A stretch of 64,000 nucleotides of DNA from Ruegeria atlantica. Lineage in GTDB: Bacteria; Pseudomonadota; Alphaproteobacteria; Rhodobacterales; Rhodobacteraceae. The stretch's first letter is position 1. Every line of letters starts with the position of its first letter. The stretch spans positions 1-64,000 of the forward strand of contig NZ_WQBE01000014.1 in assembly GCF_013032005.1 (NCBI RefSeq), given 5' to 3'. Made by a program: the position numbers and the translations under genes. A model generated the notes under the pieces. It saw only the letters and a list, made by a program, of their open reading frames with translations. It searched no databases and was not told the origin of the DNA. Of the stretch, positions 9,015 to 17,895 are shown piece after piece.

Positions 9015-10220
9015 TCAACCCCTAGCCAGCTTCGCGTACCCGTCTCTGGTCTGTGGCGTTTTAATGCCCAACAAACTACCTGCGAGCTGTGTTTTCAGAA
9101 TCTGCGCAGTTCCACCACCGATGGTAAACATGCGCACGTCGCGATACATGCGCTCGATTGGCTCCTGCGCGCCGTATCCGCGCGCACCAAATATCTGCAA
9201 GGAGTCGTTGACGACTTTGATCGCCTGTTCAGACGCAAAGGCTTTTGCCCTGGCTGCCATTGCCATGTCGGGAAACCCAGTCGAACCAAGGGATCCAGCG
9301 GCTTCATGCAACATCAGACGGGACGCATGGACCGCCGTGTCCATGTCTGCAAACATCCATTGAAGACCCTGAAACTCCTGCAACGGGCGGCCGAATTGAT
9401 GACGCTCACGAAGGTATCTTTTTGAGTGCTCCAGCGCACCGGCTGCAATTCCAATGGCTACCGTTCCCGCCCCGACACGCTGGCTGTTATAAGCGGTCAT
9501 CAGATCGGCAAAGCCACGTTTTATTCCCGATGGGGTGACCAGCGCGAAACGCTCATCAACTTCCAGATCGGTAAAACGAAGCTCAGTTTCGGGCATGCCG
9601 CACAGCCCCATGGTCCGTTCGCGACCGACCACATCGAACCCTTTGGGGGCGATACCGTTTTCAGGATCGTAGTGAACCAGAAAACCGGTGATCCCGAGAT
9701 CGGTTCCGTCCTCATCCAGAACACGCGCAAAAATTAGGTAAAGCTTCGAAACGCCGCCGCCCGTGATCCAGTGTTTGCTGCCGTTGATCAGATATTTCCC
9801 GCCAACACGCCGGGCCGTTGTCTGCATCTCGGTCGCCGCGCTGCCGGCGTTGGGTTCAGTTATACAGATCGCGGGCTTGTCCCCGGACAGGACAAGCGGG
9901 GCCACAAAATCCCGTTGCTCATCTGTGCCATAGGCCATGATCGCGCTGATGCCGCCCATATTAGCCTCGACGACAATCCTGGCACTCAACGCGCAGGCCT
10001 TGGCGATTTCTTCGACGGCCAAAACCACGTCAAGGTATGAGGCGCCGAGCCCTCCGAACCTGGGCGGGATTGTCATGCCCATAAGCCCTGCGTCAGTCAG
10101 TTCACGTACATTTTCCCAACAATAGGTGCGAGTTTCGTCCCAGTGACCGGCCCGGTCCGCAAATCCTGGAGCAAGTTCGCGGGCGATTTCCTGATACGTC
10201 TTTGTTCCCTGGTCAAGCAT
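9015..10220 (-). CDS. Acyl-CoA dehydrogenase family protein
   Basis: About 401 residues, an FAD-dependent dehydrogenase with the three standard acyl-CoA dehydrogenase regions: helical N-terminal domain, beta middle domain (CITEPNAGSAATEM, KHWITGGG) and helical C-terminal domain (QIFGARGYGAQEPIERMYRD). At the place where medium-chain enzymes have the catalytic Glu of YEGT, this one has GGGT, so the base is probably elsewhere, as in isovaleryl or long-chain types. The ATG at 10220 is preferred over 10241 because gagagg lies at a suitable distance. A divergent LysR gene follows, probably its regulator. Substrate unknown. Confidence 0.85.
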   Translation of the reverse strand: MLDQGTKTYQEIARELAPGFADRAGHWDETRTYCWENVRELTDAGLMGMTIPPRFGGLGASYLDVVLAVEEIAKACALSARIVVEANMGGISAIMAYGTDEQRDFVAPLVLSGDKPAICITEPNAGSAATEMQTTARRVGGKYLINGSKHWITGGGVSKLYLIFARVLDEDGTDLGITGFLVHYDPENGIAPKGFDVVGRERTMGLCGMPETELRFTDLEVDERFALVTPSGIKRGFADLMTAYNSQRVGAGTVAIGIAAGALEHSKRYLRERHQFGRPLQEFQGLQWMFADMDTAVHASRLMLHEAAGSLGSTGFPDMAMAARAKAFASEQAIKVVNDSLQIFGARGYGAQEPIERMYRDVRMFTIGGGTAQILKTQLAGSLLGIKTPQTRDGYAKLARG

Positions 10221-10312
10221 TGGGTCATCCTCTCTATTCACAATTATGTGAGAGCTCGCATGTTATTTTCAATCGAATTTACTTTGCCTTTAAATTAAGA
10301 TTTATTGAATTT

Positions 10313-11203
10313 ATGCAGATTTCAGCTTTTGAAACACTGGTTGCGATTGCGCAGCACAGCTCATTTTCTCGAACCGCAGAAGTGCGCAACATGACACTGT
10401 CTGCTGTCAGCATGCAGATGAAATCGCTGGAAGAAGAGCTTGGCACAGCGTTGTTCGACCGCCGGTATCGGCCGCCCAAACTGACGCCTCTCGGAGTGAG
10501 GGTTGCTCAGGACGCCAAGACAATAGTTGATGCCTACTCAGTTCTGAAATCAAGATGTGTGCCTACCGATCAACTGACCGGAACGTACCGGGTCGGGTTT
10601 GTCCCTTCTGCTGCTGCTCGCATTCTGCCCCTGTTTCTTGGAACGGCAGAACAGCTGGCTCCAAAAGCAATGTTGAGAACCAGCACCGGATTGTCAGAGA
10701 CTTTGTGCGAACAGGTCCGGAACGGTCAACTGGATGCCGCAATCGTAACTGAAATCGCAGACGCGACATTTGATCTTTGCTGCGAAACCGTGATCCGTGA
10801 GGAAATGGTGATCGCGGCACCGTTGGACAGCAAGGTAAAAGGACTAAGCGGACTTTCCGGATCACACCCTTTTTTGCATTTCATTCCGTCGTCGGGCATT
10901 GGCAAGCTGATCGCCCAATACCGTGATCAGATGCAATTGAAGTCGAAGGAAGTGATTATCCTTGATAGTATCGAAGCCATCGTAAACTGCGTTAAAAACG
11001 GCATCGGATACGCGCTTTTACCAAAAACAGACGTATTGCGGTATGGCGCTGAACAGGTTCTTGTCCTGCCGTGTAAGCCGCAACCGTTGTTTCGCAACAT
11101 CTCACTGGTGACACGCGAAGACGCCCTGACTGAAATATGGCGCTCAAAGCTGAAAACATTGCTTGAGGCCAGCATAACCGGTCTGGAAAACGCGGAAATC
11201 TAA
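10313..11203 (+). CDS. LysR-family transcriptional regulator
   Basis: About 296 residues. The N-terminal helix-turn-helix starts MQISAFETLVAIAQHSSFSR, which sets the start at 10313; an in-frame upstream extension from 10202 overlaps the divergent dehydrogenase gene and looks non-coding. A LysR substrate-binding domain follows. It is divergent from the acyl-CoA dehydrogenase with under 100 bp between the starts, so it likely controls that gene. The region upstream of the start is very AT-rich and lacks a strong Shine-Dalgarno. Confidence 0.88.
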   Translation: MQISAFETLVAIAQHSSFSRTAEVRNMTLSAVSMQMKSLEEELGTALFDRRYRPPKLTPLGVRVAQDAKTIVDAYSVLKSRCVPTDQLTGTYRVGFVPSAAARILPLFLGTAEQLAPKAMLRTSTGLSETLCEQVRNGQLDAAIVTEIADATFDLCCETVIREEMVIAAPLDSKVKGLSGLSGSHPFLHFIPSSGIGKLIAQYRDQMQLKSKEVIILDSIEAIVNCVKNGIGYALLPKTDVLRYGAEQVLVLPCKPQPLFRNISLVTREDALTEIWRSKLKTLLEASITGLENAEI

Positions 11204-11270
11204 GTTGCTTAAATCGTTTGGTGGATCGCCCGCAACGCGGTCCATATCGGCACCAAACACCTGTACGGCC

Positions 11271-11542
11271 GCCAGACTTCGGGTGTCAGATAACTCAGCC
11301 CATCCGGCACATCCAAACCTCGCCCCGACAGTGGCACGGGTGAGGCCAGCACAAACCGCCGTTCCCCGAAACGGTTCTGTCGCAATTTCCTTTGAAGGAC
11401 GAGAAGGCAACGCAGGCGGGTTGATTATCCTACCAGTTGAACAAACTGCTGAAACGGGGAGAGTTCGGGTGTGAATTGACCTTTGCGGATCATGTTGACC
11501 AACTCGATGCCAGCCAGGGCAGATGCAGCTGAATCGAAAGAC
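11271..11542 (+). repeat. Second copy of the 272-bp IS/flank repeat
   Basis: Identical to 1-272 except for about seven bases. The first 102 bases lie outside the IS, so the repeated unit is a junction and not just an IS end. The flank also holds a minus-strand frame (around LTPEVWRPYRCLVPIW) that could be the end of a lost gene; I do not recognise it. Confidence 0.9.
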
Positions 11543-12188
11543 CTGAAACCCAACATGGGCCTGATCCTACGTTTGATGAATCGATGTTCTTGTTCAATGA
11601 TGTTGTTGAGATACTTCTGCCTCACCATCTCGATTGGTATCGGATCACCAAAGCCTTTCAGCATCTTGTTTATAGCTTTGATGCCAGCAGTGTTGGCGCC
11701 GCTTTTGTCGATGACAATCTTCCGTGCAAACCGTTCATCTCAAGCGCACAAGCGAAGAACTTCGTTGCAGCAGCTTTATTCCGGCGTTCGGATAGCATGA
11801 AATCCAGGGTTTTGCCGTGTTTGCCGATGGCGCCATAGAGGTAAACCCACTCACCCTTCACTTTAACATAGGTCTCATCCATGCGCCGCGAACGGTCGGT
11901 AGGACGCTTCTTGTGCCGCCAAGCATCAGCTACAAGACCGGCATATCGGCTCACCCAACGGTTCAGTGTCGCGTGATCCAGTTCAACGCCTCTTTCCGCC
12001 ATGATTTCCTCCAGATCCCGATTTGACACGCCGTATCGGAGATAGAAGAAAACAGCGTACAAGATCACGTCCTTCGGAAAGTGCGCACCTTTGAATGAGA
12101 TGGTCATGGTCTGCTCCTGTCTTATCTGAGCATGCGCTACCAAAACGACACTCAGTCTGACAGGTGGAACAAAGTTTGCGACAAAACC
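11373..12188 (-). mobile_element. IS6-family insertion sequence
   Basis: About 816 bp, the usual size for the family. It is bounded by imperfect terminal inverted repeats: ggttctgtcgcaa at 11373 and, on the other strand, ggttttgtcgcaa ending at 12188. The bases outside the two ends (cccgaaac and aacttgcg) do not form an 8-bp target duplication, so it probably arrived or was rearranged through recombination or cointegrate resolution rather than simple insertion. It truncates the DUF4178-type gene to its right. Confidence 0.85.
11425..12107 (-). pseudogene. IS6-family transposase, frameshifted
   Basis: The N-terminal part (from MTISFKGAHFPKDVI, 12107) has the helix-turn-helix and the first catalytic Asp (MDETYVKVKGEW). 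The rest (to 11425) has the last catalytic Glu (NNIIEQEHRFIKRR) in another frame. The break is at about 11724. One extra base in gtttgc-acgg would restore GLPRKIVIDKSGAN, which contains the second catalytic Asp. So a single-base deletion inactivates an otherwise complete DDE transposase of about 228 residues. A productive frameshift is unlikely, as the site is not a slippery run. Confidence 0.85.
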
Positions 12189-12341
12189 AACTTGCGCAAC
12201 ACCTTATAACTGTCCTGCGCATCCAGCCCTGATCCGCAAAATTTGCAGATTTGGACCATTACCCGACCACCGCCAAAAAACGTCCAGCCCGGCACCGCAT
12301 GAGGTGCAATTGATCGAGGTAAGCTCGGGCGACCTTGTCAT
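12189..12341 (-). pseudogene. Zinc-ribbon (DUF4178-type) gene fragment cut by the IS
   Basis: The start ATG at 12341 overlaps the stop of the upstream gene (ATGA). The product begins MTRSPELTSINCTSCGAGLDV. An extra T in a run of six T near 12278 breaks the frame; with five T it reads GGGRVMVQICKFCGSGLDAQDSYKVL, giving two CxxC pairs of a zinc ribbon. The frame then runs into the IS6 end at 12188, so everything after about residue 50 is missing. It was the second gene of a two-gene DUF4178 unit. Confidence 0.6.
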
Positions 12342-12949
12342 GTCTGCTGTATCTTTATGCCAAACGGATCGAACCACCGCCCCTGAAACCACATCGACCC
12401 TGCCCCCCAAAATTCGCCCGACAGCAATCTGTTGTCTTCGCCCGTGGCATTGGCGAAGTCATAAGTCTCACCCACTTGCAGTTCCTCGTCGACCTGCCCT
12501 CGCAGTGCAATACACTCGGCTTGTTCCACTTCGCTGACCGTGTAGGTGTTGTTTTCATACTCCAGCGTCTCGCCCGGTTTGAAAGGCGGTCGGAACTTTG
12601 GCATCCGTCTGTCGGAAATGCTAATCTGTTCGACCACGTCACCCTCATCCACCGAAACCCAGGAGATCGCGCCTTTCTGAGACGTCCCGCAGAACTCGTC
12701 CCAGAACCCGCGACCATAGGAATAGCGCGCGTGTCCAAAAATCTGGATCGCTTTTCGCCCCAGCTAGACCGTGTCCCCGATCCCGAACAGCAGCGGCGCG
12801 TCATGCATGACACCCTGATAGCCCGCAAGCGCAATATGGTCCCCTTTTAAAAACAGTGTCGAGCCACAGGATGAGCAGGTCACGACCTTGGCCGCGTCCA
12901 ATAAGATCGGGCACAAAGACCCGCAATTGGGACAATTGAAATCTTTCAT
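12338..12949 (-). pseudogene. Zinc-ribbon DUF4178 protein with a premature stop
   Basis: Starts MKDFNCPNCGSLCPILL with two CxxC pairs (CPNCG, CSSCG), followed by a DUF4178-like domain (RYSYGRGFWDEF, SWVSVDEGDVV, FGAGSMWFQGRWFDPF-type ending). An in-frame TAG at about 12764-12766 sits exactly where GDTV-Q-LGRKAIQIFGH is expected, so CAG to TAG is the likely mutation. The remaining 140 codons are open, so decay is recent. Such genes usually sit in membrane-stress or potassium-channel type loci of unclear role. The partner gene next to it is also broken. Confidence 0.7.
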
Positions 12950-12999
12950 ACCGTCAGGTCTTTCAAAGCAGTCGAAAATTCAAGCGACAGTAATCCTGT

Positions 13000-13695
13000 C
13001 TATTCAGCGGTTTCAAAGCGCAGACGGCGCACCGAGGGGTCAACCCGGCCGTAGGCAGCCAACAACTGCGCGGACCATTTTTGGGCGATGTAATCCGCCA
13101 TGAATCGCGACGGTGCCAGCAGGGTGACGACCCCCCCTGCCCTCTCAGCCTCTGTCAGATGTTGGAACCAACTCGCCCATAGTTCAGGATCGCGACGGTG
13201 CAATATGGCTTGCACCTGCGTCCAGACCTCCTCGTCCGACGGTTCAAATGGTGCAGGCTTGACTTTGAAAGGGACGATATTTGTGTCCGGTTCGGAATCA
13301 TCCGACATTCGGGCCTGAAAATCGGACCCGATGGTGGGCCAGATGTCCGAAGTATCAAGCATCACCTGCTTCAGGTCCAGCTCATACACCGCAACTCGCC
13401 CGCGCGCAGCGGCTCGCTTGACTGCAATCCAGCCCATCGACCGCAGTTTTGCCATTTCACGTTTCACCGTGCGTTCGTTTACGGACCACAGACGCGCGAT
13501 CTCTTCCCGCCCGATCGACAACTCATTGTTGCGCCAGTTGTACCGGGTGGTGATCAAGGCAATGATGCGTAAAATGCTGCGCTGGCGATGTTTGTCGCCA
13601 GACAGGGCGTAAACTGTCAACGCTGATAGAATGTCGTATTTTATGGCAGGCGCATTTCGCCCTACCGGTTTTGCAACCTGCATTCCTATTCTCAC
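13000..13695 (-). CDS. DnaA-like plasmid replication initiator
   Basis: 231 residues. The N-terminal half has a winged-helix DNA-binding look (ELSIGREEIARLWSVNERTVKREMAKLRSMGWI). The C-terminal part matches the DnaA N-terminal (DnaA_N) fold: VWTQVQAILHRRDPELWASWFQHL, then TLLAPSRFMADYIAQKW. No AAA+ ATPase motif is present. This is the layout of DnaA-like replicases of Rhodobacteraceae plasmids, and its position beside an origin-like stretch and parAB supports that. An internal ATG (MQVAKPVGRN, 13683) may be the true start. It is inferred to bind the adjacent 13.7-14.1 kb region to start replication. Confidence 0.85.
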   Translation of the reverse strand: MRIGMQVAKPVGRNAPAIKYDILSALTVYALSGDKHRQRSILRIIALITTRYNWRNNELSIGREEIARLWSVNERTVKREMAKLRSMGWIAVKRAAARGRVAVYELDLKQVMLDTSDIWPTIGSDFQARMSDDSEPDTNIVPFKVKPAPFEPSDEEVWTQVQAILHRRDPELWASWFQHLTEAERAGGVVTLLAPSRFMADYIAQKWSAQLLAAYGRVDPSVRRLRFETAE

Positions 13696-14149
13696 CGCTC
13701 TGTCTGCCTCAGACGGGTTATACCGCCAATGATACGCTGTTTGCCAACGCTTTTCATCTTGATGACCTGATTAGCGTCCAAACCGACGATTCTGTCAAGC
13801 GGAGTCTGATCTTGGATCGCTGCGGCCCCCAATCCAATTCAAATTAAAAATGAAAATAGGTGAAGTATTGGTGATGGGGGGCATCCAAGGTGTCCCCTTA
13901 ATATCTACTTTTGACCCCCTATATGGGGCATTTCAGTGCTTAGCGCCCCCCTAAATCTTGGATCGCTGCCCTGGAAACCATAGGGGTCGAATCGGATGCC
14001 AGTCGAATCGGATCATGCGGTGTAGCGCCTTGTTTTCTTACCCGTGGGTAAGATTGCGCTCTTATCATATTTTCTTTTGCGTAAAGCGCAAATCAAGCGT
14101 AAATAGTAAAAACGTATAAAATAGCGTCCAAAAGAATGAGACTTGAGGC
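13696..14149. other. Probable origin of replication / par control region
   Basis: 454 bp without a gene between the divergent initiator and parA. It holds repeated words: atcttggatcgctgc at 13809 and 13955, gtcgaatcggat at 13986 and 14002, tagcgtccaaa at 13772 and 14122; the hairpin ccccctatatgggg near 13915-13928; the inverted repeat tttgcg-taaag-cgcaaa (14076-14092); and AT-rich runs around 13839-13860 and 14066-14125. One copy of the 16-bp par site lies at 14037. No consensus DnaA box (ttatccaca) was seen. Together this is origin-like, with initiator sites near the replication gene and the parAB promoter on the right. Confidence 0.6.
14037..14052 (-). promoter_or_regulatory. Candidate parS site 1
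   Basis: cttacccgtgggtaag, a near-perfect palindrome with a two-base centre. It is the exact reverse complement of the copies at 15133 and 16546 and lies about 100 bp before parA, so it is suited to ParB binding and autoregulation. Confidence 0.6.
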
Positions 14150-15457
14150 ATGTACACGCACGAAGACCTGAACGCATTGCGCAATCAGTCCCTCAAATTG
14201 CAGGGCTGGATCCGCCAACAGACCTTCAGCCCTGAGATGGAAAAGACCCTCCGCCGCTTTTCAAGCTGGGAGGTGTCCGAACTGATCTTTCGCGTCAACC
14301 AGTCGACCTTTCGCGGCAAGCTGGCGGCGGACCCGTCCCTGCCCAGTGGTGAGGTTGAGCCGGATGGCCGCCAGCGTTGGTTCAGCCTGGAAGAGGTGAA
14401 CGAGCTGCGCCGCCGCCTTAAGGTGAACCGCAAATCCCTGATGCCACCCCGCCCCGTGGGCAAGCGCGCCATCCGTGCGGCGGTGGCCAATTTCAAGGGC
14501 GGCGCGGGCAAGTCGACCGTTGCTTTGCATTTGGCCCATGCCGCGGCGCTGGATGGGTACCGGGTGCTGGTGGTGGATTTCGACCCGCAGGCAACGCTGA
14601 GCCACTCGATGGGTTTGACCGACGTGACCGAAGATTTCACCGTCTGGGGCATCATGGCCCGAGATTTGATCCGCGAGACTGAGCGGATGAACAACCGCCC
14701 TGCTGCCGCCGAATCCGGCACCACCCTGCCCCGCCGTGAATTGCCACCCTCGATTACCGATATGGGGCTGGGCGATTTGCGCATTGCGGATTTCATCAAG
14801 CAAAGCTCTTGGTCGACTATTGACGTCATCCCGTCCTGTGCCAACGCCGCCTTCGTTGAATTTGCTTCCGCGCAGTATCGGCACCTGAACCCCGAGTGGT
14901 CTTTCTTTGCCGCCGTATCGCGATATCTGGATCAGATCCCGGATGATGCATACGACCTGATTCTATTCGATTGCCCCCCGGCGATTGGGTACCAATCCAT
15001 GAACGCCGTTTTTGCAGCTGACATGCTCTATGTCCCCTCTGGTCCCGGCTACTGGGAATATGACTCGACCACATCGTTCATCGGTCAACTGGCCGAGGCG
15101 TTGGAAGACCTCGCTTATGGTTTCGACAAGACCTTACCCACGGGTAAGATCGGCTTGCCCAAAACCTTTTGTGAGCTGCGCTTTCTGCTGACACGTTACG
15201 AGCCGGGCAATGCCCTGCACCTGGCGATGTTCGATGCGTTTAGGAAAGTGTTTGGTGACCACGTGGCCGAACACCCGGTTGAGATGACCCGCGCAGTCGA
15301 GCAATCCGGCCGCTTCTTAAGTTCTGTCTATGAGATGGATTACCGAGAGATGACGCGCGAAACCTGGCGTCGCGCGCGCTCGACCTTTGACAATGTATAT
15401 GAAGAATTCCGGGACGTGATGATATCGGCCTGGGAAAAGCTGGAGGATGACGCATGA
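14150..15457 (+). CDS. parA: Plasmid partition ATPase ParA
   Basis: 435 residues. An N-terminal MerR-like DNA-binding segment (WFSLEEVNELRRRL, about residues 77-90) precedes the deviant Walker A FKGGAGKST (115-123), the VLVVDFDPQ motif and DLILFDCPPAIG. This is the long ParA type (Ia), which both drives plasmid partition on the nucleoid and represses its own promoter. It is coupled to parB by an ATGA overlap. The second copy of the proposed parS 16-mer lies inside its coding sequence. Function is firm; whether it autoregulates is inferred. Confidence 0.93.
   Translation: MYTHEDLNALRNQSLKLQGWIRQQTFSPEMEKTLRRFSSWEVSELIFRVNQSTFRGKLAADPSLPSGEVEPDGRQRWFSLEEVNELRRRLKVNRKSLMPPRPVGKRAIRAAVANFKGGAGKSTVALHLAHAAALDGYRVLVVDFDPQATLSHSMGLTDVTEDFTVWGIMARDLIRETERMNNRPAAAESGTTLPRRELPPSITDMGLGDLRIADFIKQSSWSTIDVIPSCANAAFVEFASAQYRHLNPEWSFFAAVSRYLDQIPDDAYDLILFDCPPAIGYQSMNAVFAADMLYVPSGPGYWEYDSTTSFIGQLAEALEDLAYGFDKTLPTGKIGLPKTFCELRFLLTRYEPGNALHLAMFDAFRKVFGDHVAEHPVEMTRAVEQSGRFLSSVYEMDYREMTRETWRRARSTFDNVYEEFRDVMISAWEKLEDDA
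15133..15148 (+). promoter_or_regulatory. Candidate parS site 2 (inside parA)
   Basis: cttacccacgggtaag, identical to site 3 and the reverse complement of site 1. In the parA frame it falls in a codon stretch encoding TLPTGKIG, so the site is maintained within coding sequence. Confidence 0.55.
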
Positions 15458-16560
15458 GCCGTAAACGCAGAATGTTTGACATCGACATGCCGGCCATGGA
15501 TGACATTCCGGTCGGCAAGGTTCCGGACAAGGTGCTGGAAAAGCGGCGCGGACCGATGGCCACCGCAATATCGGAAAACGCGGACGCTTTGCGCGACCAG
15601 CAATCGACCGAAGAAACCATTCGTGCCGAAAATGATCGTCTGGCGCATGAGCTGGTCCGGTTGCGGTCGGATGGCTTGGTGACCGAACATGTAGTCTTGT
15701 CAGATGTGGTCACCGAAAAACTGACCCGTGACCGCAAGCCCGGCCCCGATCCGGAGTTGGAGGAATTGAAGGCCTCGATCCGGGATATCGGATTGTCAAA
15801 TCCCATCCGGTTGGAACGCCGTGCGGATGGCCGGTTCGACCTTATACAGGGCATGCGCCGCCTGTCGGCCTATCGCGCGTTGCATGAGGAAACGGGGGAT
15901 GAGCTTTATGCGCGTATTCCAGCGGGTATCTCTGAAGCGGCAGACCTGAACGACAGCTACCGTCGCATGGTAGATGAAAACTTGATCCGCAAAGATATCT
16001 CGTTTGCTGAGATGGGTGCATTGGCCAGAGCGTATGCCGAAGACCCGTCAAACGATTGTGCTGACGTAGACAAGGCCGTTGCGGTCCTGTTCAAATCCGC
16101 CAGCTATACCAAGCGCAGCTATATTCGCGCGTTCGCCAGTTTGCTGATGATGCTGGACAAGGTGCTGATGCACCCCAATGAAATTCCGCGTAATTTGGGG
16201 GTCGAATTAAAGCGAAAATTTGACGCCAATCCCGGATTGGTTCGACAGGTCAGCACCGCAATCATGAGCGAACCGGATCGCGACGGCCCGCGCGAAATTG
16301 CCATTTTGCGGACTTTTATAGAAGCAGATAGCACCGCGACGAAAAAGCCGGAACCGTCAGGTGCTGGTAAAACGCGCCGGGCCAAAACCACATTTCAGGT
16401 GTCGGGGCGGGCAGGGGTCGCGAAATGCTCGGCCTCGAGCGGGCGGATCGAACTGCGCTATGATCTGGACTTTACGCGGGTTGATCGGGCCAAGCTGGAA
16501 CAAGCGATTGCAACCTTGATCGACGATTTGCAGGAAGAAGATGATCTTACCCACGGGTAA
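15454..16560 (+). CDS. parB: Plasmid partition protein ParB
   Basis: 368 residues. The ParB/Spo0J nuclease-like domain contains the expected signatures: LKASIRDIGLSNPIRLERR (about residues 105-125), FDLIQGMRRLSAYRAL (GxRR box) and DENLIRKDISFAEMGALARAY. A helix-turn-helix region (FKSASYTKRSYIRAFASLL) follows, and a C-terminal dimerisation tail. It binds parS and partners with ParA. It overlaps parA by 4 bp. The 16-mer site 3 overlaps its stop codon. Confidence 0.92.
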   Translation: MSRKRRMFDIDMPAMDDIPVGKVPDKVLEKRRGPMATAISENADALRDQQSTEETIRAENDRLAHELVRLRSDGLVTEHVVLSDVVTEKLTRDRKPGPDPELEELKASIRDIGLSNPIRLERRADGRFDLIQGMRRLSAYRALHEETGDELYARIPAGISEAADLNDSYRRMVDENLIRKDISFAEMGALARAYAEDPSNDCADVDKAVAVLFKSASYTKRSYIRAFASLLMMLDKVLMHPNEIPRNLGVELKRKFDANPGLVRQVSTAIMSEPDRDGPREIAILRTFIEADSTATKKPEPSGAGKTRRAKTTFQVSGRAGVAKCSASSGRIELRYDLDFTRVDRAKLEQAIATLIDDLQEEDDLTHG

Positions 16561-16561
16561 G
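16546..16561 (+). promoter_or_regulatory. Candidate parS site 3 (at parB stop)
   Basis: cttacccacgggtaag covers the last codons and the TAA of parB. It is identical to site 2, so the three sites bracket the whole parAB unit. Confidence 0.6.
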
Positions 16562-16588
16562 GTTCACACCTGAATTCTTGGGCAAGTA

Positions 16589-16620
16589 AACGCCGGGTCG
16601 AAACCCGGCGTTTCTTTTTG
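16589..16620 (+). terminator. Rho-independent terminator after parB
   Basis: A 10-bp perfect stem, aacgccgggt/acccggcgtt, with a cgaa tetraloop, followed by tctttttg. It ends the parAB transcript. Confidence 0.9.
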
Positions 16621-16625
16621 ACGTA

Positions 16626-17281
<656 letters not shown>

Positions 17282-17458
17282 GGGTGTATTCAGATCTCAT
17301 TTCCGGACAAAAAAATATCAATCCCGAAAAGGGGTACTCATCGAGTTTGGCGGTCGGATTATGGTTAAGTAAAAGTAATGAGCAAAAACATTAAATTTTG
17401 CGTATAAAGCGACCGTGAGGTAATCCAGGCTATAAGAATAGTGATACTGCTGAACCTA

Positions 17459-17702
17459 CTATGAAAGGAAACCCAAGGCTTTGGTGGGGGCTCTGTTGCA
17501 AATTTTTCGCGATCAACGCCCAGACGATCCGTGCCATTTTGTTAGCCAGTGCTTCCCTAACCAACAGGGATGACTTGCGCTCCAACATTCTTGCGGGCCA
17601 GGAATCCGGGACGACGCATTTATGTTCTGCCCATCTAACCACGACGCGGACGCCAATAATAAAGAGGCGTGGCAACGTCCGGTTTCGGCCACCGGAAAGC
17701 AA
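17459..17702 (-). pseudogene. IS110-type transposase C-terminal remnant
   Basis: The minus-strand frame contains WPARMLERKSSLLVREALANKMARIVWALIAKN, the pattern found near the C-terminus of IS110/IS1111-family transposases (W-ARxLERKP, ALANKxARIxWAL). Nothing of the N-terminal DEDD part was found. The rest of the stretch up to the sulfatase stop (17703-17895) holds no recognisable gene. Confidence 0.65.
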
Positions 17703-17895
17703 AGTGTAATTTGGGCTGATCTGTGACAGTTAGCCCTGATGTCCTTTTAAAGGATCAACGGATTGTCTTCGATATCTACGGTGGCCAGCGCGTTCCATTT
17801 CAATTGGCTCGGTCGGAATTTTGGTCCGAAGGCAGATGCGACGCAAAAGAACCCCGCAGTGCATGCGCCAACAAGGGTGTAGTCATGCGGTGCAT

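Noticed and set aside
11365..12196. Target-site duplication around the IS6 element
   Set aside because: The eight bases outside each end (cccgaaac and aacttgcg) do not match.
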